Source of the DNA: Coprococcus eutactus
Lineage (GTDB): Bacteria; Bacillota; Clostridia; Lachnospirales; Lachnospiraceae
NCBI RefSeq assembly: GCF_025149915.1
Contig: NZ_CP102278.1
Location: 2,022,501 to 2,086,500 of the forward strand
Length of the DNA: 64,000 nucleotides
Reading direction: 5' to 3'
The notes under the pieces are model-generated. The model ran no database searches, was not told where the DNA came from, and saw only the letters and a program-made list of their open reading frames with translations. Below, in pieces: positions 56,700 to 64,000 of the stretch. Position numbers and translations under genes: made by a program. Position 1 is the stretch's first letter; each line of letters begins with the position of its first letter.

Positions 56700-59195
56700 T
56701 TACTCTGCTACAGCATCGTCCGCTGCTCCGGCTGCATCGCCTGCTCCGTCATCATCTGTCACATTTTCCGATGTATCTCCAGAGTCTCCATCGGAGGAGT
56801 CTGAGGAACCGGCCGCGCCTGATGAATCAGAGGAATCACGTCCTGAAGATGACTTGCTACCTGACGCTGATGCTGACTCCTTCGCTATCACATCTCCCTC
56901 TGAGAGACCTGACAGTATGATCGTCTGTGTCTTGCTCGCCTCGCCCAGCGTTATATACTGTTTCACGATCTCGCCGTCAAGGAGAAGCCATACATAATCA
57001 TACTCTGATGAGTTGTTCTTGCTCGCCTCATGGTAGATCATATTCGTAGGTATCATGACAACATTGTCGTACACCGCTGTAGGGTAGCTTACCTGGTAGT
57101 TCTTCGTGCTCTTGTAAACATTTGCATCATCGACCTTGATGTAGTACTTCAGTTCATCGGAACCTGCACACTTTGTAATATGTACATTTCCCTGGTCATC
57201 TGTCTGTATGTATGATCTTGAAGAGTCTCCGCTTGTTCCCACGCATATTCCGCTTATCTTCTTGGTATTATCTTTCTTGCTTGTGATAGTTACCTTCTGA
57301 TTGATTCCAAGCTTGCCCTCTGATACTGTAAGTGCCAGTATGACATTTTTGCTGCTGCCCACCGTGAGTACTGTCTGACCTTCCTTTATCGCAGCATCTG
57401 TGCTCGCGCTGATCTTCTTGACTGTTCCCGCCTCGTCAGCATACACGCTTATCTTACCTGTTCCATCGTTGTTCTTGTTGAGCTTTGTCTTTTTGTCGTT
57501 GAGACTTGCTATAGTCGCGTTATGAGTATATATAAGAAGCTGCTTATTATAATTCACAACATTTCTCTGGCATGTGAGCTGCTCTACCATATACAACGGA
57601 TTGTCCGCATCAGTAGGTGTCGCTTTCTTCTGCTTTTGATATTCCTGTATCTGGTCATTTATGTCATTTATCTGCCCGTCATACTCTTGAAGTGATGAAT
57701 TGTATGACATGTTCTCTTCCTGTATCTGATTGTCGATCTCCTTGACAGCCGCTGTTCCGCCACCACTGTCTATCACAAACAGTAGATCTCCCTTCTTGAC
57801 CTTCTGTCCCTTCTTGACATTTATAGATGCAAATCTTCCATCACATGGAGCTGCATAACTTACGCTGTTTAGATCCTCTGCCGTAAATGACTGAGCCTTC
57901 GCTGTCTTGGTGTATGAGTCAAGTGCAACTGTATACTCAATGTAGCTTGACGGCATGATCGTATCCGATGCATAGTACACAAGATCTCCTTCCTTGAGGC
58001 CGCTTACTATCTCTGTGTAATTTGCATCGCTTGCACCTACCTCCACGTCACGACGTTCCTTGTCGCTTGTGTCAGTCTTGATATACACGAAGCTCTGCCC
58101 ATTCTCTTCATATATTGAGTCGTTTCCAACTGTAAGTACATTCTTCGCCTCCGATGTACTGAAATAAAGGGAAACTGAATTTCCAACTTTCAGTATCTTT
58201 TCAGGGTTCTTTACTCCCTTCAGCTGGAATCTTGTATATGGAAGACTAGACATACTCTGTGCAACCGCTATCTCCTGGTTGGTGAACTTGTATGGCTCTA
58301 TGTCATACTTCTTTCCATCTACAACAGTGTACATATTCTTGTAAATACTGTATGTATCTTTCTTATATGACTCGCCTGTTATCTCAATATATGGCTGATT
58401 GTAATCGGACACGACAACAACATTCTCTCCGCCGTTCACAGTCTTATCTTCACCCTTTGCAGACTTGGCGTAGGTGACATATCCGGCGTGATCTGCCTTT
58501 AAGGTTCCATTCTTCTTCAGCTTATCCTGTTCTTCCTGCGCCTGTATTTTCTTCTTCTGTTCATAATCATACACAAGGTTATCATATCTGTGGTTCTCCT
58601 CGTTGACCGCCTTCTCAACTCTGGCTGCATCAGCGCCCTCCTTGTCATTGATCTCCTCGCAGGCTTTTATCTTCCAGTCAATCTCCGCTTGCTTCTCCTG
58701 ATAGATCTTCTCCTTTATATCGTGGCTGTACTTCTGTACATCATCCGACTCGCTGGCATCAGCTGATGTATCGTCAATTCCATCGCCAGTAAGTCCACTG
58801 TCTCCCCCCGATGTATCTGTGGTGTTGTCTCCCCCTGATGCATCTGAACTGTCCCCTGTTTCAGCAAGAACAGTACCTTTTTTCACCTCATCCCCCACAT
58901 TCACATATACCTTTGAAAGTGTGGCTGAAGTCTCATAATAGTAGCTGTAATCTGTTGGAACTATCGTTCCTGTCTTTATGACCTTGCGGCCTATATCTCC
59001 GTATGTTACCGGACGGTATGCTTCATTTGTACTCACAGGCTCCATCAGTTCCGGCACCTTTTCACTTTTCTCCTTGCCGCATCCCGTCATAGTCATCGCA
59101 AACACAGCAGCCATGCACATACACATAACTCTCTTATGAAACACCGTTCTCATATTCTTCACATGTATACCACTCTTAAGATTCTGCTTTCTCAA
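56700..59195 (-). CDS. HlyD/MacA-like adaptor lipoprotein, internally duplicated
   Basis: The 831-residue protein has a lipobox (MTMTGC). It shows two sets of membrane-fusion-protein elements. The first is VYVNVGDEVKKGTVLAETGD, a coiled coil around residues 155-240, then a beta-barrel segment. The second is ASINVKKGQKVKKGDLLFVI, a coiled coil around residues 480-560, then VKKISASTDAAIKEGQTVL and a beta-barrel. The C-terminal tail is Ser/Asp-rich. Adaptors like MacA usually have one set (about 370 residues). The start is a TTG at 59195 with AGGTGG upstream, overlapping the stop of the first adaptor by two bases. Confidence 0.85.
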   Translation of the reverse strand: MRKQNLKSGIHVKNMRTVFHKRVMCMCMAAVFAMTMTGCGKEKSEKVPELMEPVSTNEAYRPVTYGDIGRKVIKTGTIVPTDYSYYYETSATLSKVYVNVGDEVKKGTVLAETGDSSDASGGDNTTDTSGGDSGLTGDGIDDTSADASESDDVQKYSHDIKEKIYQEKQAEIDWKIKACEEINDKEGADAARVEKAVNEENHRYDNLVYDYEQKKKIQAQEEQDKLKKNGTLKADHAGYVTYAKSAKGEDKTVNGGENVVVVSDYNQPYIEITGESYKKDTYSIYKNMYTVVDGKKYDIEPYKFTNQEIAVAQSMSSLPYTRFQLKGVKNPEKILKVGNSVSLYFSTSEAKNVLTVGNDSIYEENGQSFVYIKTDTSDKERRDVEVGASDANYTEIVSGLKEGDLVYYASDTIMPSSYIEYTVALDSYTKTAKAQSFTAEDLNSVSYAAPCDGRFASINVKKGQKVKKGDLLFVIDSGGGTAAVKEIDNQIQEENMSYNSSLQEYDGQINDINDQIQEYQKQKKATPTDADNPLYMVEQLTCQRNVVNYNKQLLIYTHNATIASLNDKKTKLNKNNDGTGKISVYADEAGTVKKISASTDAAIKEGQTVLTVGSSKNVILALTVSEGKLGINQKVTITSKKDNTKKISGICVGTSGDSSRSYIQTDDQGNVHITKCAGSDELKYYIKVDDANVYKSTKNYQVSYPTAVYDNVVMIPTNMIYHEASKNNSSEYDYVWLLLDGEIVKQYITLGEASKTQTIILSGLSEGDVIAKESASASGSKSSSGRDSSDSSGAAGSSDSSDGDSGDTSENVTDDDGAGDAAGAADDAVAE

Positions 59196-60223
59196 TTTAC
59201 CACCACCTGCTCTCCGGCTTTAAGCCCTGACTTTACGATCGTCTTATCATCAACAGTATCACCCACTGTGACTTCCACGGCACTTCTGTTGCCGTCCTCA
59301 TCCACCACGTATGCGTACTTCTTTTCATCTGAGCCGTCAAATACAGCCTTTTTATTTACATATATGACGTTCTTTACCACTGGCTTCTCTATGACCATCT
59401 TCAGTGTATCTGCCTCCGTGATGCCTGCCATATCGCTGACAGGCTGGAATGTCACCTTCTGCATCTCCTCGCCGGTTGCCTTGCTCTTGTACTTTTCGCA
59501 CTTTATCAGTTTCAGTGAAAATGTCGCTTCCTGAAAATCAGCCTCGTAAACTTCTCCCTCTTTGAACTCGTAGTTGTCATTTGTCTCCGCAACATAATCA
59601 GATGATCCTGAATCGACAGTTATAAGTGTCTGTCCAGCAGTTACATATCCGTACTGAATATCAGAATCTATATATGTGACAGTTCCCGCCTTTGTGGCTA
59701 TGACCTGATAGTCCTTCATACGCTCATTCTGCTCTTTTATGTACGTATCAGCCACGTCCATATCTTCCTTTGCCGCCGATATATCGCCCGAATAATCTAC
59801 ACTGCTGTCTATCTCTGCAAGCCTTGTATAGTGATCTATAAGCAGAAGATCCTGCTCCTTCTGTTCTGTGTACTGTTCAATGGTCTTCTTGATCTCAGTA
59901 GCCTGAAACTGTATCATCACATCACCCTTGGCTACTTTATCACCTTCCTTCACCTTGACTTCCTCTATCTTGTAGTCGGACTGCTGTATCGAATAATCTT
60001 TGCTGCTGTATCCGTCCGGCTTCAGATCAAGTGTCAGTGAGGACTGTATATCACCGCTCTGAACCTTCTCAGTGTTGAACTGCATCTTACTGTATGGTTC
60101 TATATTTATCTTCGCATCTCCTGCCTGACCATCGCCACTGCCGCTGCACGCTGTGAACGATACAGACAGCACACCAGCCAGAGCCACCGCAAATATCCTT
60201 TTGCCAAATGTAGCCTTTGCCAC
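59192..60223 (-). CDS. HlyD/MacA-like periplasmic-adaptor-type lipoprotein
   Basis: The 343-residue protein has a lipoprotein signal (SFTAC, about residue 26). It then has half of a lipoyl-like domain (EEVKVKEGDKVAKGDVMIQF), a short coiled coil (about residues 105-165), the second lipoyl half (YGYVTAGQTLITVDSG) and a beta-barrel region ending in VTVGDTVDDKTIVKSGLKAGE. These are the parts of a membrane-fusion protein. In a monoderm it would be anchored outside the membrane and work with the FtsX permease. The start is a GTG at 60223 after AGGAGG. It is the first gene of the five-gene efflux unit. Confidence 0.9.
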   Translation of the reverse strand: MAKATFGKRIFAVALAGVLSVSFTACSGSGDGQAGDAKINIEPYSKMQFNTEKVQSGDIQSSLTLDLKPDGYSSKDYSIQQSDYKIEEVKVKEGDKVAKGDVMIQFQATEIKKTIEQYTEQKEQDLLLIDHYTRLAEIDSSVDYSGDISAAKEDMDVADTYIKEQNERMKDYQVIATKAGTVTYIDSDIQYGYVTAGQTLITVDSGSSDYVAETNDNYEFKEGEVYEADFQEATFSLKLIKCEKYKSKATGEEMQKVTFQPVSDMAGITEADTLKMVIEKPVVKNVIYVNKKAVFDGSDEKKYAYVVDEDGNRSAVEVTVGDTVDDKTIVKSGLKAGEQVVVN

Positions 60224-60464
60224 TCTTCATACCTCCTGTTTTGGAAAATTATATGACATCAATCTGTTAAGTTTTATCTATATTCCAGCATTGTATCTCA
60301 CTTCTAATACCTTTAATGATTTTACCCCCGGGGCGTTCATATATCAAGAAATTACGTGGGAGTTAATATTAGTTAAAATACAACACATGCACTATAAATA
60401 TAAATGATAAATTTTTTTCAGGGAATATTATTCTACACGATTTCAAACAATGTTCACACAAAAG

Positions 60465-60509
60465 ACAAAAAAATAAAGTCTCTGACCAAAATCTTCAATC
60501 AGGACTTTA
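60465..60509 (-). terminator. terminator after the tRNA pair
   Basis: Minus-strand TAAAGTC pairs with GACTTTA (60503-60509 with 60474-60480), with an inner CTGA/TCAG pairing, then ATTTTTTTG. It ends the tRNA transcript before the efflux operon. Confidence 0.7.
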
Positions 60510-60520
60510 AAATAAAAAGA

Positions 60521-60604
60521 TGCGGGAGATGGGACTTGAACCCACACGCCGTTTCCAGCACTAGATCCTTAGTCTAGCCTGTCTGCCAATTCCAGCACTC
60601 CCGC
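60521..60604 (-). tRNA. tRNA-Leu (anticodon AAG), copy 1
   Basis: Eighty-four bases with a 7-bp acceptor stem GCGGGAG/CTCCCGC, discriminator A, a long variable arm (TGCTGGAAACGGCGT) and the T loop GGGTTCAAGTCCC. The anticodon stem CTAGA/TCTAG holds the loop CTAAGGA, giving anticodon AAG (decodes CUU, and more if A34 becomes inosine). CCA is not encoded; TCTTTTTATTTT follows. Confidence 0.93.
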
Positions 60605-60681
60605 ATGTTATATATGATGTTGATAAACTATAACTCACTGCCATCCGAATCAAACGCCATCTCACGCTTTCAAAGAAAAGA

Positions 60682-60765
60682 TGCGGGAGATGGGACTTGA
60701 ACCCACACGCCGTTTCCAGCACTAGATCCTTAGTCTAGCCTGTCTGCCAATTCCAGCACTCCCGC
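60682..60765 (-). tRNA. tRNA-Leu (anticodon AAG), copy 2
   Basis: Identical to the first copy, 161 bases away. The flanks are also similar (ATGATGTTGA after both 5' ends), so this is a local duplication. It is transcribed first, from the promoter at 60811-60839. Confidence 0.93.
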
Positions 60766-60810
60766 ATGTTTCATATGATGTTGACAATGCGTTTGTCACC
60801 AACGAATAAG

Positions 60811-60839
60811 ATAATACCATCCCAGAACTATAAAGTCAA
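60811..60839 (-). promoter_or_regulatory. promoter of the tRNA-Leu pair
   Basis: Minus-strand -35 TTGACT (60834-60839), 17-base spacer, -10 TATTAT (60811-60816). A TGACAATGCGTTTGTCA dyad (60782-60798) lies just downstream. Confidence 0.75.
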
Positions 60840-60922
60840 CATCTTTTTTCAAATTATTTGTCCTTATTTTTTGAATTTTCTAGAATATCTGACTTCACGC
60901 GAAACTGAACTATGTCCATAAT

Positions 60923-60973
60923 AAAAATAAAGCTTCACGACCTAGCTTGTCCAAGTCACGAAACTTTATTTTT
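60923..60973 (-). terminator. intrinsic terminator after the small unknown gene
   Basis: Minus-strand AAAATAAAG and CTTTATTTT form the outer stem, GTGAC/GTCGT-type pairs the inner one, followed by T-rich sequence. It lies about 25 bases past the stop at 60999. Confidence 0.75.
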
Positions 60974-60998
60974 GAATACGGCAAGACCGCCTCCAATA

Positions 60999-61304
60999 TC
61001 AGATCTTGATCATGTTTGTGAGTTTCCTGTCCACATCCTTCATCAGATGTTCTTTGAATGCAGTGTAATATTCATGTGTGAACTGCGTATACAGAAACTT
61101 ATTCCACAGATTGCTGCAATATGTACTGTCAAAATCATAGTATGAATCCGTGTACACCAGACCATTACTAAATCTTGTCACGTCAAGATATGGTTCCTTA
61201 CCCGCATAGTTGAGCCTCATTACAAGGTTCTTCTGCTCGCTGCAGCAAGCAAATGTCTCAAGGAACATCTTCATCTGATCCTTTGTTATTCTCTCTACGA
61301 ACAT
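60999..61304 (-). CDS. small protein of unknown function
   Basis: The 101-residue soluble protein starts at ATG 61304 behind a strong AGGAGG. It is rich in Tyr and Phe and contains CCSEQKN, NGLVYTDSYYDFDS and a Lys-rich C-terminus. I recognise no family. It has its own leader with two inverted repeats and a dedicated terminator, so it appears to be a real single-gene unit between rplT and the tRNAs. Confidence 0.7.
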   Translation of the reverse strand: MFVERITKDQMKMFLETFACCSEQKNLVMRLNYAGKEPYLDVTRFSNGLVYTDSYYDFDSTYCSNLWNKFLYTQFTHEYYTAFKEHLMKDVDRKLTNMIKI

Positions 61305-61361
61305 ATGTGCCTCCTATTTAAGCATTTACTCTCTGTTGACCCACACTTTACCCTTTTCCTA

Positions 61362-61428
61362 CGAATTATCTAATCCCCCTGTGTAATTCGTTCTGTAAAA
61401 TGTGCCTAATTTTACATGTGCTATTATA
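61362..61428 (-). promoter_or_regulatory. promoter and structured leader of the small unknown gene
   Basis: A minus-strand extended -10 (TGCTATAAT; TATAAT at 61423-61428) with a weak -35. Just downstream are two inverted repeats: TGTAAAAT/ATTTTACA (61394-61401 and 61409-61416) and CGAATTA/TAATTCG (61362-61368 and 61384-61390). They could be operators or leader hairpins. Confidence 0.5.
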
Positions 61429-61484
61429 GCATATCTACCATGATTATAAAACCCTAAATCATTCGTCATACATCGTCTGCACAC

Positions 61485-61516
61485 AAAAAGGATCAGGTAA
61501 ACTGCTCCTGATCCTT
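61485..61516 (-). terminator. intrinsic terminator of infC-rpmI-rplT
   Basis: Minus-strand AAGGATCAGG pairs with CCTGATCCTT (10 bp), then TTTG. It lies about 75 bases past the rplT stop. Confidence 0.85.
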
Positions 61517-61590
61517 CTTAATTAATATACTGCATCAATAATCTATGCTAATACACCATGCATTTTACTAGCCGCATATGTTCGTCTATA

Positions 61591-61947
61591 TTATGATAAC
61601 TGTGCCTTTGCAACCTCAACAAGCTTTGCAAATCCCTCAGCATCGCTGATAGCCATCTCTGAGAGCATCTTTCTGTTGATGTCAACACCTGCCAGCTTAA
61701 GACCGTGCATAAGCTTGCTGTATGAGATATCGTTCATTCTTGCTGCTGCGTTGATACGAGCGATCCAAAGCTGTCTGAACTGTCTCTTTCTCTGCTTTCT
61801 GCCAGCGTATGAAGATGTGAGTGCTCTCATAACTGACTGCTTTGCTACTCTATACTGCTTGCTTCTTGCTCCTCTGTAGCCCTTTGCAAGCTTTAATACC
61901 TTATTATGCTTCTGCTTTGCGTTCATTCCGCCTTTAACTCTTGCCAT
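61591..61947 (-). CDS. rplT: 50S ribosomal protein L20
   Basis: L20 binds 23S rRNA early in large-subunit assembly and, in Firmicutes, represses its own operon through the leader. The 118-residue sequence ([20 protein letters not shown], then [17 protein letters not shown], ending [11 protein letters not shown]) is typical. ATG 61947 follows AGGAGG. It is the third gene of infC-rpmI-rplT. Confidence 0.98.
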   Translation of the reverse strand: MARVKGGMNAKQKHNKVLKLAKGYRGARSKQYRVAKQSVMRALTSSYAGRKQRKRQFRQLWIARINAAARMNDISYSKLMHGLKLAGVDINRKMLSEMAISDAEGFAKLVEVAKAQLS

Positions 61948-61969
61948 TGGTTTTCTTCCTCCTGATCTA

Positions 61970-62167
61970 TTAGATATAAGGTAATATCTTCTTCATTACC
62001 TTCTCGTTTGTTGCGTCTGTCATTGTAGCCTTTCTAAGATTTCTCTTTCTCTTAGTGGTCTTCTTTGTTAAGATATGACTCTTATAAGCTTTAGATCTCT
62101 TTAAACCGCCGTTAGCTGTTTTCTTGAAACGCTTAGCTGCTGCTCTTTTTGTCTTTAATTTAGCCAT
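61970..62167 (-). CDS. rpmI: 50S ribosomal protein L35
   Basis: The 65-residue basic protein shows the L35 pattern: [40 protein letters not shown]. It packs in the large subunit near 23S rRNA. ATG 62167 follows AAGGAGG. It lies between infC and rplT with gaps of 40 and 22 bases. Confidence 0.98.
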   Translation of the reverse strand: MAKLKTKRAAAKRFKKTANGGLKRSKAYKSHILTKKTTKRKRNLRKATMTDATNEKVMKKILPYI

Positions 62168-62207
62168 TTTACTCTACTTCCTCCTTGAATTATATGTCTA
62201 TAATAAT

Positions 62208-62714
62208 TTAACGCTTTTGTGTTAAAAACATTATCATGCTTCTGCCCTCAAACTTTGCAGGCTTATCAACCACAGCTATCTCTGCAAGCTTCTCTGCAAA
62301 ATTGTCGAGGATAACTTTGGACTGCTCCACATGTGCAAGCTCTCTTCCTCTGAATCTCAAAGTAACCTTAACCTTGTCTCCATGCTCAAGGAACTTTCTC
62401 GCCTGATTGATCTTAGTGTTAAGATCATTCGAATCAATGTTTGGTGAAAGTCTTACCTCTTTAACTTCCATTGTCTTCTGCTTTTTCTTAGCCTCTTTTT
62501 CTTTTCTAGCCTGCTCGTAGCGGTACTTTCCGTAATCTACGATCTTACATACTGGTGGCTGAGCTTTAGGGGCTATCTTGACAAGATCAAGTCCTGCATC
62601 CTGTGCCATCTTGAATGCATCTCTGGATGACATGATTCCTATAAGCTGACCATCTTCCCCGATGAGTCGTACCTCTCTGTCTCTAATCTGTTCGTTGATC
62701 ATTAAATCGCTAAT
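62208..62714 (-). CDS. infC: translation initiation factor IF-3, probable ATT start
   Basis: IF-3 keeps ribosomal subunits apart and checks the start codon. The sequence contains INEQIRDREVRLI, the linker KEAKKKQKTMEVKEVRL, and the C-terminal domain KVTLRFRGRELAHVEQ. An ATG lies at 62702, but GGAGGT (62723-62728) is twenty bases away from it. In the same frame an ATT at 62714 sits eight bases after GGAGGT, so translation very likely starts there and gives 168 residues. AUU starts of infC are known in other bacteria and allow IF-3 to limit its own synthesis. Confidence 0.95.
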   Translation of the reverse strand: MSDLMINEQIRDREVRLIGEDGQLIGIMSSRDAFKMAQDAGLDLVKIAPKAQPPVCKIVDYGKYRYEQARKEKEAKKKQKTMEVKEVRLSPNIDSNDLNTKINQARKFLEHGDKVKVTLRFRGRELAHVEQSKVILDNFAEKLAEIAVVDKPAKFEGRSMIMFLTQKR

Positions 62715-62722
62715 GACTCTCT

Positions 62723-62997
62723 ACCTCCACATTTTTAAAATTTCGTATTACAAGCTGCTATTGTAAGCCACTCTCATAACATAAGAAAAGTGGATAGAAC
62801 AAACCATCCACTTTCTTAATAAAAAGCATATTCAAAATACAGGCTGAGCCTGGAAATTCCTCTAAGCTAATTTATTTACCCGAGACATGAAATATAATCC
62901 TGAATTATAATCCTAAATTACAACCTTTGATCCTAAAGATCTGTCATGCTGAGGTGAGAGCGGATACTCTGCTTCTATGTTCACTGTTTTACACAGC
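62723..62997 (-). promoter_or_regulatory. long leader of infC-rpmI-rplT (L20-type leader)
   Basis: The transcript starts near 62997 and runs about 280 bases before infC. It contains a stem AAGAAAGTGGAT with ATCCACTTTTCTT (62783-62795 and 62806-62817), followed by a mixed, not pure, T stretch. In Firmicutes such leaders bind L20 and cause early termination, so the role is inferred from position and layout. I cannot verify the L20 binding site by eye. Confidence 0.65.
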
Positions 62998-63003
62998 AAT
63001 GGT

Positions 63004-63032
63004 AGAATACCATATCTGCAGTGCTATGTCAA
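63004..63032 (-). promoter_or_regulatory. promoter of infC-rpmI-rplT
   Basis: Minus-strand -35 TTGACA (63027-63032), 17-base spacer, -10 TATTCT (63004-63009). It lies about 290 bases before the infC start. Confidence 0.75.
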
Positions 63033-63076
63033 TATTTTTTTATTTACATAAAGAGCTTTACATGAAGAGTCATTCC

Positions 63077-64000
63077 TCACTCTGTCTGTGAGTCTTCTTC
63101 ATCCTCGTGGGACTCTATCGGTATGAATACCCTTGTATTCTCAGCTTCGCCATCTATCTCCTGGCCTGCCTGGGCTTTCTTCACAAAATACATCTGAGAA
63201 TCAAGTCTGGTTTTTCCCCTGAGATCCTGTTTCACATATGAACCGTCAGGCTGCATAATATGTGCTTTGAGGGTGTCTGCCAGCTGTATCTGGAGTATCT
63301 CCTTCACCTTTGTCTTGAGTCCCGGATCCTCGACCGGGAAAGTGATCTCCACTCTCTTGTCAAGGTTTCTAGGCATCCAGTCAGCACTTCCCATGTATAT
63401 ATCCTCAAATCCGTCATTGTAGAAATAGAATATTCTTGAGTGTTCAAGATAATTTCCCACGATCGACCTGACTGAAATATTCTCAGAAAGGCCCGGGACT
63501 CCTGCCTTGATACAACATATTCCTCTGACTATCAGATCTATCTTCACACCTGCCTTTGACGCATCATAGAGCGCGTTCATGATAACCGGATCACACAGAC
63601 TGTTCATCTTGGCAACTATCCTTGCCTTCTTGCCCTGTCTTGCATTCTCCGCCTCACGTCCTATCAGCATGAGGAATTTGTCCTTCAGCCATATCGGTGC
63701 AACCGCAAGCTTATTCCACTTCTTCGGCTCTGAGTATCCTGACAGCATGTTAAACACCGCAGTGGCATCCTCTCCTATGGCATCACTGCATGTTAGAAGG
63801 CCCATATCAGTGTAGAGCTTTGCCGTCTGGTCATTGTAGTTTCCTGTTCCAAGGTGAACATATCTCCTGATTCCATCCTCCTCACGTCTCACAACGAGGG
63901 CAATCTTGGAATGCGTCTTCAGGCCGACCAGACCATATATTACGTGACAGCCAGCCTGCTCAAGTTTCTTTGCCCATGCAATATTGTTTTCCTCATCAAA
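63077..64000 (-). CDS. ppk1: polyphosphate kinase, C-terminal part (cut by window edge)
   Basis: Ppk1 polymerises ATP gamma-phosphate into polyphosphate. The visible 307 C-terminal residues include GLKTHSKIALVVRREEDG (with a conserved His), HLGTGNYNDQTAKLYTD, and SADWMPRNLDKRVEITFPV. These are the phospholipase-D-like C1 and C2 domains of the Ppk1 family. The reading frame runs unbroken to the window end, so the apparent ATG at 63892 is internal and not the start. The C-terminal tail is acidic. It is on the same strand as infC, with no terminator visible between them. Confidence 0.95.
   Translation of the reverse strand, partial: FDEENNIAWAKKLEQAGCHVIYGLVGLKTHSKIALVVRREEDGIRRYVHLGTGNYNDQTAKLYTDMGLLTCSDAIGEDATAVFNMLSGYSEPKKWNKLAVAPIWLKDKFLMLIGREAENARQGKKARIVAKMNSLCDPVIMNALYDASKAGVKIDLIVRGICCIKAGVPGLSENISVRSIVGNYLEHSRIFYFYNDGFEDIYMGSADWMPRNLDKRVEITFPVEDPGLKTKVKEILQIQLADTLKAHIMQPDGSYVKQDLRGKTRLDSQMYFVKKAQAGQEIDGEAENTRVFIPIESHEDEEDSQTE

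Noticed and set aside
63077..63892. Polyphosphate kinase fragment as a short complete gene starting at 63892
   Set aside because: The frame continues upstream to the window edge with typical Ppk1 sequence, so it is the C-terminal part of a longer gene.
1..64000. CRISPR arrays, insertion sequences, prophage or integrase genes
   Set aside because: No regularly spaced repeats, transposase, integrase or phage structural proteins were found in either strand.

Overview
The window looks like a contiguous piece of a chromosome from an anaerobic Firmicute of the class Clostridia, most likely family Lachnospiraceae. A Coprococcus-like gut genus is my guess; the species cannot be fixed from sequence alone. 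The reasons are a type III glutamine synthetase (GlnN), AddAB instead of RecBCD, ClpC next to RadA, the infC-rpmI-rplT ribosomal cluster with a long leader, CsoR/CopA copper control, strong AGGAGG ribosome-binding sites with frequent TTG/GTG starts, and moderate GC. Almost every gene lies on the minus strand, as expected for a stretch on one replichore. The only clear plus-strand genes are a GGDEF protein (6936-9245) and a small FMN-binding-like protein (32834-33316). I see no prophage, insertion sequence, CRISPR array, rRNA or integrase.

Layout, left to right. 1-3557: N-terminal part of radA, a small beta-rich protein and clpC. 3708-6636: purine genes purM-purN-purD, read leftward from a strong promoter and a palindromic leader. 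6936-9245: a divergent diguanylate cyclase with a LacI-like sensor half. 9362-16070: a leftward pantothenate/CoA operon (DUF2520 reductase, panB, panC, coaBC) that runs on into a VanZ-family protein, a small membrane protein and an M29 aminopeptidase. 16220-22527: purE, a 1438-residue hybrid sensor kinase and an M18 aminopeptidase. 22612-24994: an ABC-2 type transporter. 25105-32752: addB-addA. 33409-36224: a left-handed beta-helix protein and topoisomerase III. 36225-36660: a GC-rich repeat island. 36661-41905: glnN, a PPP-family phosphoesterase, a CinA C-terminal-type amidohydrolase and an unknown multi-pass membrane protein. 42325-49962: tyrS, a Wzy/O-antigen-ligase-like protein, cardiolipin synthase, copA and csoR. 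50230-60223: a secreted lipoprotein and an ABC efflux system with two ATPases, one large permease and two adaptor lipoproteins. 60521-60765: two identical tRNA-Leu(AAG) genes. 60999-64000: a small unknown protein, rplT-rpmI-infC with a long leader, and the C-terminal part of polyphosphate kinase.

How the parts work together. The DUF2520 protein, PanB and PanC could make pantothenate, with the DUF2520 protein filling the missing ketopantoate reductase step, and CoaBC carries it toward coenzyme A. CsoR represses its own promoter and probably copA through an operator between the -35 and -10 boxes. CopA carries a C-terminal CopZ-like domain with its own ribosome-binding site and start codon, so one gene may give both the pump and a free copper chaperone. 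The 52-60 kb efflux cluster encodes a full MacAB-like machine from paired unequal parts: two different ATPases, a permease built of two FtsX-like halves and two adaptors, one of them internally duplicated. These two loci, plus the HTH-less LacI-GGDEF protein, the attenuator-like hairpin ahead of glnN and the ATT start of infC, are the observations most worth checking.
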